Shown: positions 11,622 through 21,708 of the stretch, piece after piece
How positions within the stretch are numbered: position 1 is the stretch's first letter
Layout: each line of letters starts with the position of its first letter
DNA from: Cephalotus follicularis
Taxonomy: Eukaryota > Streptophyta > Magnoliopsida > Oxalidales > Cephalotaceae
Assembly: GCA_001972305.1 (NCBI GenBank)
Contig: BDDD01002386.1
Span: 101,817-165,816 of the forward strand
Reading direction: 5' to 3'
DNA length: 64,000 bases
Made by a program: the position numbers and the translations under genes
Notes under the pieces: generated by a model
The model's database searches: none
Told to the model about the DNA's origin: nothing
What the model saw: the letters and a program-made list of their open reading frames with translations, nothing else

Positions 11622-12029
11622 ATGGTAGAACCCTCCCAGTTGAGGAATGAGATATTATATCTCAGAAAGAAGGCCATTGACCTTGACCTTGAGCTGGGAC
11701 TAGCCCGAAATAGTATTGAACATCATAATAGATTGTTCAGGCATCTTGATTGTTTCCTCAAGTGTGGCCAAAAGAAGATCGCCTTGTTGGAGAGGTCATT
11801 AGCTTCATCCAATGAGGTGTTCAAAAAGCTTTGGGAGGATCTTTCCATGGCGGGTCTGAGGAAGAAGAAGGAAAAGGTCTTTCAAGGCATAGTGTACTTC
11901 AGGGAGATCAAAAGGCTAAAGGCTAGACTAGCCAATCTTGATCCTAAACTCGACGTGGGTGAGGTCTTCAAGGATGTCAAGATAGGGCCGGTGAAAAGTG
12001 AGGAGAAGTATCATGTTGTGCTCGAATAG
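11622..12029 (+). CDS. Antisense ORF in the 3' region of the Tat element, 135 aa coiled-coil protein
   Basis: This uninterrupted ORF lies on the strand opposite the Tat pol gene, beyond the integrase end, where extra antisense ORFs are known in Tat-lineage elements (Retand, Grande, RIRE2 types). The product is charged and mostly helical. Residues 1-65 (from MVEPSQLRNEILYLRKK to KKIALLERSLASSNEV) look coiled-coil, a basic stretch GLRKKKEK is near residue 87, and a second helix (REIKRLKARLANLD) follows. I recognise no catalytic motif, signal peptide or membrane segment. A canonical TATA box lies 61 bp upstream of the codon region. It is the only frame in this decayed element without stops, which hints at selection or recent origin. 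It could instead be the exon of a captured gene. Its function is unknown. Confidence 0.6.
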   Translation: MVEPSQLRNEILYLRKKAIDLDLELGLARNSIEHHNRLFRHLDCFLKCGQKKIALLERSLASSNEVFKKLWEDLSMAGLRKKKEKVFQGIVYFREIKRLKARLANLDPKLDVGEVFKDVKIGPVKSEEKYHVVLE

Positions 12030-12714
12030 TGCGATCTCCTCCCTTGAAGATATGTTTTTTGTGCAAGGTCATGTCGATCGTGTTGGATTTGTCGACCGGA
12101 ACGACGATCAACCTGCTCTTTTTGGACTTTTTAATGACATTGTAGTCATTGTGTTTAGATGTTTATTGTTTCTCTAGTGTTTGTGTTTATAGTTTTGGAG
12201 TCTCGAGTTACTATGTTTCTTGTAATAGTTGTTTTGGGCTCTTAATGAAGTTGGCACATTTCTTGTATTGAATTTCTCTTCAAAAAGCTATCGAGATTTT
12301 TTTTTTATTCTGAGCATTGCATACCGCATGATTGGCATCGGTTGCTTGCATGTTTTTTAACCTGGGATTAGTTACGCCGGTGTTAACCTTATTCCAATCT
12401 CATGTGGACTTGCCATCAGGGTCAAACATCACCGAGGCGACTTGGTCAGAATGAAGTGGTGACCCCATTTTTGATTTTTAACAGACTTAACAAAGATCCT
12501 ACTTCTGGTCATTGGTCTTGGCCTTAACTGAGTTAGGTGTGCTCTAAGAGAACCCTTATTTTTTTTTGGAGATTTGTCGATCTCCCTCGGGATTGTGACT
12601 TCCGAGGAGTCAGAGCGATATAGAATTTGTAGAGAAGTTTGTTTGGAGAAAGAAAAACACATATATATGTGTAAAAAGGTGAATACATGTCAGAGAAATA
12701 TTTCTTACAACACA
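12030..12714. other. Non-coding stretch between antisense ORF and Tat integrase end
   Basis: AT-rich sequence with no supported ORF. It corresponds to the untranslated region between pol and the 3' LTR of the Tat element. An AATGAA poly-A-like word near 12244 could serve the antisense ORF. Confidence 0.5.
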
Positions 12715-14297
12715 ACCCAGCCATCCCAATTGGAACTATTCTTCAAATTTAAGGAGTTCCACGTTCTAGTATCTCTCTTCCTTCAAGGTCTTCCAACTTA
12801 TAAGCTCCATTTCCCAACACGTCATTGACCATATAAGGACCATCCCAGTTTGGGGACAACTTCCCCTCACCAACATTGGGTTCGAAACAGAGGCCTTTTA
12901 GAGACGAGGTCCCTAACATTGAACTCCCTGTTTCTGACCCTTATATTGTAGTAATGTTTGGCCCTCTGTTGGTAGGCAGCATTCTTTAAGGCTGCCGTGT
13001 CTCCTTGCTCTTAAAAAAAGTTCCGAGTTAGCTCAGAGCTTTTCCAAATTCTCCCCATTGTCATAATCTTCAATTCTGAGTGAGTAACTCGTCTGCCTAA
13101 CGCCCCTTAGCTCCTCCTAACTTCTTTTTTATCACTATAAAATTACTTAGTTTATGACCTCAGTCTGCCCATTCGCTTGCGGGGGAGCCACATATGTGGT
13201 CTTGTGTTTGATCCCCTACTCTTCGCAAAATTATGAGAATTTTTTGTTCTCAAACTGGGTCTCATTGTCGATTATCAAAAATCTAGGTAACTTAAAGTGG
13301 AAAATGATATTTCTTCATACAAATTGTCGCGTGTTGGTCTCGGTAATTTTTGACAATCCCTTCACCTCAACTCGCTTGGTGAAATAATCCATGACAACTA
13401 CTATGAGCTTTCTTTTCCCAGTCGCTTGTGGAAATGGTCTGGGAATGTCAATCCCCCATTGGGTAAAGGACCAGGGAGAGGAGATCGACGATAATTCTTC
13501 AGTCGGCACCTGAGATATGGAGGCGAACCTTTGGCACTGGTCACACCTCTTTACCATTTCCATCGCATCTCTAACCACTGTGGGCCAATAATAGCCTTGC
13601 CTTAGAATTTTCTAGGCGGAGACCCTGCCCCCTATGTGGTTCCCACATACCCCCTCGTGCACCTCTTCGAGGGAATGCTTGGCCTTCAACTCTTTCAAGC
13701 ACTTGAGGAAAGGGTGAACGAAGGATCTTTTGTATAACATTCCCTTTCTTAGCACATATATGAGGGACATGTACTTGATCTTCTAGGCTTCTACGGGGTC
13801 TTCGGGCAATTTCCCTTCTATCAGCCAAAGCACAATCGGGTCCATCCACCCAAGATCAACTTCCACCACACTATCTTCCTTCAACTCAATAACACTAGGC
13901 TTCGCCAGGTGTCCATGAAAACTGTTTTAGCACCCTCGAGCCTTTCGGCCATTGCAAGTTGAGATAGGGCATCTGCCTTTGTGTTCTCCCCTCTCTTGAT
14001 CTGAACAATGTCAGAATCATCAAACTTCTCCACCATCTACCTTGTCGTCTGCAAGTAAGATGCCATCATGGGGTCCTTTGCTTCAAAGTTGCCCTAGAAT
14101 TGGTTGGATATGAGTTGCGAGTCGGTGTATACCGTCAAACGCTTTACTTATAAGTGTGAGGCAAACCTCAATCTCGACAGCAGTACTTTATATTCCGCCT
14201 CATTATTGGTGGCCCCAAAGGAGAAGTAGATGAAATACTCTAGGTTCAGCCACCGAGGCTTGTGAGGATTAAACCAGCCCCGAACCTTGAGAATAAG
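12715..14297 (-). pseudogene. Tat-lineage gypsy pol: second (archaeal-type) RNase H and integrase
   Basis: Read on the minus strand from 14297 down. The second RNase H typical of the Tat lineage comes first (GATNNEAEYK, VYTDSQLISNQF, AKDPMMASYLQ). The integrase follows: CDQCQRF zinc-binding half near 13530, then WGIDIPRPFPQATGKRK and VVVMDYFTKRVE at 13390-13480. The C-terminal region has KNAAYQQRAKHYYN near 12960 and KLSPNWDGPYMV near 12850. Stops and frameshifts are scattered throughout, so it is dead. The part upstream on the minus strand continues at 19165 beyond element C, then at 21709 beyond LTR P. This is the outermost, oldest layer of this part of the window. Confidence 0.88.
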
Positions 14298-14302
14298 ATG
14301 AG

Positions 14303-15174
14303 TGTTGACTTTTAGTCTCAATCCTAAGTTTTAATGATTACAAATTTGCATTTAACTTTGTTACTTTCTGTGCAAGTAAAAAGATAAACAAAATTAAGAA
14401 GTGTAGAAACAGAGCAAAGCATCGACGGTCCCAATCAAAGCGTCAGCCCTTTATGCCAAAAAGTCGACGCCCAAGAAGCTTGTGTCTGCCGTTAAAACCA
14501 GTGAAGTGCAAAATCAGTTGAAGTACTCAAAGCGTCGACGCTCAGGATTAAAGCGTCAGCGCTTTATGGCGAAGAGTCAACACTGAGAACAAAGCGCCGG
14601 CAGACAAAACGAGAAAATTCAAATTTAACTCATAACGGTAACCTAAGCGCCGCGCTTTAGGCAACACTGTCGACGCTTTGTACGTCTGGTACAATATCAG
14701 AACTTGTTTTAAAGAGCCAACTTAGTAGCAACAACTTCCAAGACTTCTCCAACGGCTCTATTTCTTCACCAATGGCTAGAATCAAAAGAATGCTATAAAT
14801 ACAAGCCAAGAAACAAGCTCAAAGTGATTTGGAACAACTTTTGATCATCCAATCTAAAAGAGAGAATTTGAACATCCAAACTCAAACTTGCACATCCATA
14901 AAAGAACATCAAGCTTTTGTTTACACTTTCATATCTAACCTTCAAGAGGTTATTGTAAATACAAACCAATCCTTTTATCTTTCATTGTAAAAGAGGGGAG
15001 TGAACCCTTGTAAGGTGTTTGATTGATTTGCACCCGGAACCCAAAATCAAGTGTAAGGTGGTTTGCTTTGATTTGCACCCGGAAGCCGAAAATCAAAGGT
15101 TGCTAGTGGTCTCTAGTGGAATCTCAAGGGGTTCTTGAGAAAGTGGACGTAGGCACGGATTTGCCGAACCACTA
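14303..15174 (+). repeat. 5' LTR of element C, interrupted
   Basis: It starts TGTTGACTTTTAG and matches the 3' LTR at 18144 closely up to GCCGAACCACTA, where LTR N is inserted. The palindrome array spans about 14420-14680. A TATA box CTATAAATA is at 14793-14801. Confidence 0.93.
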
Positions 15175-17195
15175 TGTAATACCCTGTTCGTTCGTAAATG
15201 TATTTTTACGGATTTGTAAATGTTTTTACGGATTTTATATGTGTTTTCGGACTTTTAATTTCGTTTAAATTTTAAAGTCCGGTTGCCCTATGATCGGGTT
15301 TATGTGAATTGTGCGGTATGATACCGGTCCGATATTTGGGTATGTTATGCTATGTTGGGTTTTATAAATTCTTATTTTAATCCAAAACTTATTTTATTAA
15401 AAACAAATTATTATTCTTTGATTTTAATATTCCTAAATTCCTTTTTCATTATTAATTCTTTTATTATTAATTCTTTTTATTTCCTTTTCCTATTTTATCA
15501 TTTTCCACCCTTTTCTCCTACTACCTTCCACCTTCTTCTTCCTTTCCAGCAGATTTCTCCTTCCCACCATCTGAATTCACATGTTAAGCCTCTCCTTTTC
15601 CATTTCAAAATCCAGAAAAGTTCCCCATTTCTTCCACTTTTGTCAAATCTTGTCTCCTCCTTTCTCCCTTATTGAGTATCTTGCCATTTTAAATGTTGCC
15701 TTCATCATTCTTGCTAGCTACTGCAGATTCCATCTTGTTAGTGTGTAACAAACTGCTGTGTAATTCATTCATCAAATTCGTGGAGGTAGATTCGATCCTT
15801 AGTTGTTCTTCAAGTTGAATTCATTGGGTTTGCTAAACTTTTCTTTATTTTGGCTTCTTTTGGTCCCTGTTTTTGTCACAGCAGATTGTGTGTTGGTGTT
15901 TGTGTTATTCCTACTGTTTTCTGGGTTTCTTAACATCACTACAGGTCAGTGAATTCATCTCCTTCAATTATGGTTTTGTTTCAATGGCTTACTATGAGTT
16001 TTTGTGCTCTTGGTATCTTGGAGTCTTTGATTCTTCCCTAAACATGTTGTCAATGTATTAGCGATGTTATCTGCACGTTTTATGCACCTATATATGTCAC
16101 AAACTAAGTTTATAACATTTGTACTTAATAAAACACAGAATCTGGACATGTTCATGCAATGTCTCCTTACTTCCTTTTTCAAGTTAAATCATTGAAAGGT
16201 CGTTTCTTTGTCAAATTTGTGTTTGTAAGTCACCTACAAGTCATATATAATCATATGTTTATGTCCATATGTCTTTGGTTTAATGTAGAAATCATTTGAA
16301 CCATTTTCAGTAGCAAATCATCGGATTTCCAACTCTTCTGTCGCCCAAAACAGCCGACTGTCTGAGTGGACAGTCGACTGGAATGATTGGGTAGTCGACT
16401 AGATTGAAGAACACAGTCGACTACCTGCATTTTTGGTTAAGTAGTCGACTGTTCATATGGTCCAGTCGACTGCCAAGCCAAACCAGTCGACTGGACCCCT
16501 GTTCTAGTCGACTGTTATGCCCTGGAATGTGCTGTTTTCAACCGTTTTGATTCGTTTGACCCCCGAATCGATCCGAATCTTTTCCAAACACTTTTATGAG
16601 TCTGTTTAATGCTTCTAATGGGTTTTAAACTCTTATACATATGATTTTGAATGTCTTTATAGATTGTTGAATTTCAAGTGGATTCCGTTTAAAATTGTCT
16701 ATTCGTAAGTACTTTGCAAGCGCATAAGGTACGGATTTTCTGTTCCTTGGCTATCTGACATTCAAACTGAAACTGTTTTGATAAACATCTTCATTTATGA
16801 AGTAAATGATGTTTCATGATTTTGATACGTTTTGAATTTAAAGTTGGTTTGACATTTTAATTGATTCCAACTTTATCTATACAATATGTTATGGTACGAT
16901 ATGTTAAGATACGATACGATACGTTATGATATGTTATAATACTTTTGTGATCAGTTTTTGAATATGTTGTGTGAAAACATATATATGTGATTTAAGTTGA
17001 TTTTGATAAATCAATTATTTTTAAATTAAATACTGAGTATTGTACCCACCTATGGGGCGTATCCATAGGCACGTCGTGGGCCTAGCACTGGGACGTGACA
17101 CTTCCGTAGCGGTGTGATTAGACTACGGCGTCTCTGAGTGTATGAACGAATCCCATGAGGTGGATTTGTGGATCCGCTATGTGATAGAGGCGTAT
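15175..17195 (+). repeat. Family-1 gypsy LTR N, truncated at its 3' end
   Basis: It starts TGTAATACCCTGTTCG inside the C 5' LTR and follows A and Q through TATA (15361-15369), palindrome array and hairpin block. It stops abruptly within TATGAAATTGA and continues as copia gag. Both partners have ATGAAATTGA-like sequence at the joint, so a microhomology-mediated deletion removed the LTR end together with the rest of the C 5' LTR, PBS and 5' gag. Confidence 0.9.
16351..16514. repeat. 21-bp-phased palindrome array (LTR N, 8 units)
   Basis: Units begin at 16351, 16371, 16392, 16414, 16442, 16463, 16484 and 16505. Steps are 20, 21, 22, 28, 21, 21 and 21 bp. The long step again precedes the last four units; there are two units fewer than in A. 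Confidence 0.95.
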
Positions 17196-17597
17196 GAAAT
17201 TGAGATTCTAAATCTTTCTTCAAATTTATCAATTGATTCTTTGGAAGAAAATGAAAAGCTAAAAATTGAAATTGATGCTTTGAAGAAATCTTTTTCCATT
17301 TTTTCTAATAGTAGCACTAAATTGGATAATCTCTTAGGTCTTCAAAGGTGTGTGTTTGACAAAGCCGGTCCCGGCTACGAAGAAATGAAAAATGTCAAGC
17401 ATTTTAAGAATTTCTTTGTTAAGAAAAATGAGCCTCAAATTTGTTGCAATTATTGTGGTAGATTAGGACATATTTCTACCTCTTGCTTTTTTAGAAATAA
17501 TCTTTGCTATGGTAAAACTAGAAAGATTTGGATTCCAAAAGGAACTTTTGTGACTAACTTGCAAGGACCCAAGTTCAAATGGGTACCAAAAGCTTAA
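17196..17597 (+). pseudogene. Copia gag C-terminal fragment of element C
   Basis: Only the distal part of a Sirevirus-type Gag is left. It has a coiled-coil stretch (SLEENEKLKIEIDALKKSF), the family block LLGLQRCVFDKAG..GYEEM, one CCHC zinc knuckle (CNYCGRLGHISTSC) and the ending GPKFKWVPKA, then TAA. It parallels the Gag ends of B and J. The frame is open back into LTR N, but its first 20 codons there are LTR sequence, not gag. No pol follows. Confidence 0.9.
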
Positions 17598-18143
17598 ACT
17601 TTGTTTTGTAGGTGTACTTGAAGTCAAGTTAAATATGTTCAAGTACATAACATTGGGGAGAAAGCTTTAGTTGAGGAGGAGGTATTGATATAATGTTGTT
17701 TCTTTTAAATCTTTTATTTAGTATCATTTTATCCTTCAATTGGTATCTTTAAATATGTATCCCTTTAAAATTGTTTAATTGGTATCAAATTTTAGACTTT
17801 ATCTTTTTGATGCTAACAAAAAGGGGGAGAATGCTTAATGCTTAAGAAAAAATTATAGCTTATGCTAAGGGGGAGCTAGATATGAAAATGTGCTATTAAT
17901 GAAAAATGTGTTAAAGGAGAGTTCATGGTAAAAGGGAAGCTAAATAAGATTATTTGCATAAATCTCCATTTTGAAAAATGAAAATTAGATGACATATTAA
18001 GGGGGAGTTTATCTAAAGTTTTTATGTTGGCATCAAAAGAAAATCTTTGTCTTGGTATCTAAAGAAAATTTCTTTTTGTCTTCAATTGGTATAAATTTTT
18101 CCTTAATATAGAAATTTTTTGTAATCATCAAAAAGGGGGAGAT
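17598..18143 (+). other. 3' non-coding region of element C with repeated polypurine tracts
   Basis: It begins with TTTGTAGGTGTACTTGAAG, shared with B and J at the gag-pol joint. AAGGGGGAG-type purine tracts occur near 17820, 17868 and 18000, and the true PPT at 18130-18142 (AAAAAGGGGGAGA) abuts the 3' LTR. No ORF is supported. Confidence 0.85.
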
Positions 18144-19159
18144 TATTGACTTTTAGTCTCAATCCTAAGTTTTAATGATTACAAATTTGCATTTAACTTT
18201 GTTACTTTCTGTGCAAGTAAAAAGATAAACAAAATTAAGAAGTGCAGAAACAGAGCAAAGCGCCGACGGTCCCAATCAAAGCGTCAGCGCTTTATGCCAA
18301 AAATTCGACACCCAAGAAGCTTGTGTCTGCCGTTAAAACCAGTGAAGTGCAAAATCAGTTGAACTACTCAAAGCGTCGATGCTCAGGATTAAAGCGTCAG
18401 CGCTTTATGGCGAAGAGTCGACACTGAGAACAAAGCGCAGGCAGACAAAACGAGAAAATTCAAATTTAACTCATAACGGTAACCTAAGCGCCGACGCTGT
18501 AGGCAACACCGTCGACGCTTTGTACGTCTGGTACAATATCAGAACTTGTTTTAAAGAGCCAACTTAGTAGCAACAACCTCCAAGACTTCTCCAATGGCTC
18601 TATTTCTTCACCAACGGCTAGAATCAAAAGAATGCTATAAATACAAGCCAAGAAACAAGCTCAAAGTGATTTGGAACAACTTTTGATCATCCAATCTAAA
18701 AGAGAGACTTTGAACATCCAAGCTCAAACTTGCACATCCATAAAAGAACATCAAGCTTTGGTTTACATTTTCATATCTAACCTTCAAGAGGTTATTGTAA
18801 ACACAAACCAATCCTTTTATCTTTCATTGTAAAAGAGGGGAGTGAACCCTTGTAAGGTGTTTGATTGATTTGCAGCCAGAACCCAAAATCAAGTGTAAGA
18901 TGGTTTGCTTTGATTTGCACCCGGAAGCCGAAAATCAAAGGTTTCTAGTGGTCTCTAGTGGAATCTCAAGGGGTTCTTGAGAAAGTGGACGTAGGCACGG
19001 ATTTGCCGAACCACTATAAATCGTTTGCACACTCTCTATCCCTTATCTCTTTACTTACAATTGTATTATTTGTTCTTGTGTGCTTGTTTAGTTTCATAAT
19101 TTAATTTTTTAATTCCGCAAACAAATTTAGTAATTAAAGGTTGCCATACATCACCAACA
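18144..19159 (+). repeat. 3' LTR of element C
   Basis: This LTR is 1016 bp, begins TATTGAC (G to A change from TGTTGAC) and ends CACCAACA. The array of GCGTCGACGC-type units has core positions 18263, 18284, 18305, then 18376, 18397, 18418, 18438, then 18491 and 18512, with 20-21-bp steps inside each cluster. TATA box CTATAAATA is at 18635-18643, about 120 bp after the array. Confidence 0.93.
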
Positions 19160-19164
19160 ATGAG

Positions 19165-19274
19165 CCATCGACATAAAGGGTCCACCTCGATACTTCCCTT
19201 AACTCTTCCATTGCTTGCTGTTCTTCAACAATTGGGCTCGTGCATTCAACGAGAAAGTCAACAATTACCTAGGA
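19165..19274 (-). pseudogene. Tat pol fragment between elements C and P
   Basis: The minus strand reads VDFLVECTSP, EEQQAMEELREV and WTLYVDG, the joint between the two RNase H domains of Tat pol. It restores the order of the Tat gene across both insertions. Confidence 0.85.
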
Positions 19275-21708
19275 CTTCATGTTAGAGATGGTGACCCGTC
19301 AAGCCACTGAGTGGTAGAGTGTAGCCATTATGATCTCTTGGTTAAAACAGTCTTATTCCATTCATGTGATATATGTGTATATTTTATTATTATTGACAAG
19401 CCGTATGTGTTTTATCACATCATCGAAGCATTTTATCTGCTTATACATATGGGGTCCAGTCACATCAAAGGTTGGATGTCGAGCCGGGTTATTCCCTGTG
19501 AATAAACCATTCTAAGTCGAAGGTTCATTTAAATGGGGCATAAGTGAACTGGTTAGACTTGATGCGTTATACTTGCTCCGGCGAATGGGAGGGTGGAGTA
19601 TCTCAATACCACTTAGGAGGAACCCTAAAGCTAATGTGGGGTGCATGCTAGGAGCATGTACACTAAACATGACCCACCTTAGGAATGCTATTTGGATGGT
19701 CTCTAATCCTATGTCAGTAGCTATTCCTATATGTGGCGGTAGTGTATAGGCACTTAGTGCCTAGAAGGACCTGAGAGGACCTGTCTAATGCTTAGACCTG
19801 AGCTGCTGCTCTATGTTATGTGGAGGAAGTTTGGCTTTGATCTTCGCCCTACCCAGTCCTTTCACGGGGCTGCAAATAGGCGGTCTTTGGGTCTTACCGA
19901 ATCTGCATGAATATAGGGGAGTACGCAAGATGGAATCGTCACATCCGTAGCGAGGGTGATAGGCTTTATGCTATCTGTATGCATAGTGGACTAAAAATAC
20001 CTGCGCGGGTTACGGGGATTGGAAACGGGGTTTTCGGAAAGGTTTGCCTATAGTCGTAATGAGTTTACGGATTTATAAGCATCGGGAAAAACTAGGGTTG
20101 ACACGTATCCTTACCCTAGGCCGTGGACGAGCCGAGATGACAAGGGATTATAGTACACAGTAACCGTCAACATGTGGGAAATTAATATGGGATTAGTTTT
20201 CACACCTAAAATATGTTGAACATGATTTTAGGGTTGTTAAAATAGTCGAGGTCTATTTACGATGATTTTACCTGTGCGTTGGAGCGCTATGATAATTTAC
20301 CGATGTTACAGATTTTGAACCAGACTTTCGGATCTCGCCTGATTATCGGAAAGTGTTGTGTTGGACACATGTCACTTGGTGGTAAATCTAATTGTTTAAC
20401 TAGTAGATATTTATTGGACATTAGTGGGACATTTGACATCACATGGATGTGATCATTTGTATCTTACCCTGCTAAATGCTTGATTAATATATAAAGAGAA
20501 GATTACATATGGGGAGATAGATACTAGTGTAACCAGCTCATTTTCATTAAAGAGAGACGTGTGAGATGCGTCCTTGGTGCTGGCAATACACACATTCACG
20601 ATGCTAAATGGAAATAATGCGTGACGCATTTTCTTGTTGAAGGCGTTAAAAAGAACGCACAAAAGAAAAGAGAAAGAGTGAATGGGCATGCATCAATGGC
20701 TATGGCGCTGAGCGAAGAAAACTAGAGAAGAGAGAGACGGAGAGCGATGTTCACTGCCAATTCAAGGGCCTCCGTTCAAGCAACACGGTAACTCGTTTCT
20801 CTTCTTCTCCTTCTCCCTTCTTTCTCCTATCTTTTCTCCCCAACGACAAAGCTCCAAGCTTTTCCGTCACTTTTGCCGTCACTGTCGACTTCTCTTTGCC
20901 ACCGATAGTCTTTGTAGGTGGAGCTAACCTTTAGCTCTACCTATATTGATATTATACTAGGCGTTTTCTATTCGGATCGTCGTTGATTTTTTTCGGATTT
21001 AGAAAATTGAGTAAACTCAGTTGGTTTGGCGCGGTGAAGGCTGTGACTAGGCATTGTGGGGTGAGTCACAGCGGGTCTTTGGTAGCAATGAATAGATTGG
21101 ATGATTTGGAGGCCAGTGATGGCATGGCTGGAGCTCAAGCGATATGGCCGGAGCTCTGGCGCAATGACTCAGTGACGAGTCACAGTGATTCTCGAGCAGA
21201 GACGAGCATATTAGAGTTGTTTGTGGCCCTGTGATGGCGCGGTTGGAGTTGTGGTTGTTGGGTGAGTCAACTCAGTGAGTTGGACTCACTGCCAGCTGTG
21301 TCTATCCTTTCTACGGTGAGTCATGGCGAGTTTCCCACACCAGCATGTATAGGCAGATTTGCGGGCCAAATTTAGCATGGCCGGAGCTCTGGTGATGAAC
21401 GGTGTCTGCCATCATAAGGAGGCTGCTTCAAACTTGTATCGGTAAAGATGATGGAGCCTCCAAATGATGGTATGATTCCAATCAATATGTTTATGCCGAA
21501 TTGTATTCTATTTTGTTTATACATGCTTGACTAATTAAATTGGTTCGATGGAATATTAAACAGAGATCCTGGGACATTAATTTTGGATTTAGGATGCCAG
21601 TTAATCCTTGACTTGGAGTCTTGGTAGTTTTTGAAAAATTAAAATTATTCCGCATAGCATCCTACGCCCAAATTCGACCGGGAACCTAGCAGGTTTCCCA
21701 ACACTTCA
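19275..21708 (+). mobile_element. Solo LTR P with TSD CTTCA
   Basis: The 2424-bp LTR (19280-21703) starts TGTTAGAGATGG and ends TTTCCCAACA, flanked by CTTCA at 19275-19279 and 21704-21708. It splits the Tat RNase H. It shares layout with family 2: a hairpin GCGTT/AACGC (20643-20658), GA-rich tract near 20715-20745, donor-like GGTAACTCG near 20788, and GACTCAGTGA..AGTGAGTTGGACTCACTG blocks. It has no coding sequence and no GTCGAC array that I could see. Confidence 0.9.

Larger units (their letters stand above)
14298..19164 (+). mobile_element. Sirevirus-type copia element C with TSD ATGAG
   Basis: The TSD copies are ATGAG at 14298-14302 and 19160-19164. The element (14303-19159) consists of part of its 5' LTR, an inserted and truncated family-1 LTR (N), a gag C-terminal fragment, a non-coding 3' region with polypurine tracts, and the complete 3' LTR. 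PBS, 5' gag and all of pol are missing. It is inserted in the Tat pol gene. Confidence 0.93.

Noticed and set aside
15352-15675. 107-codon frame in LTR N
   Set aside because: It is Phe/Leu/Ser-rich translation of a T/C-rich LTR leader; the equivalent in A and Q is broken.
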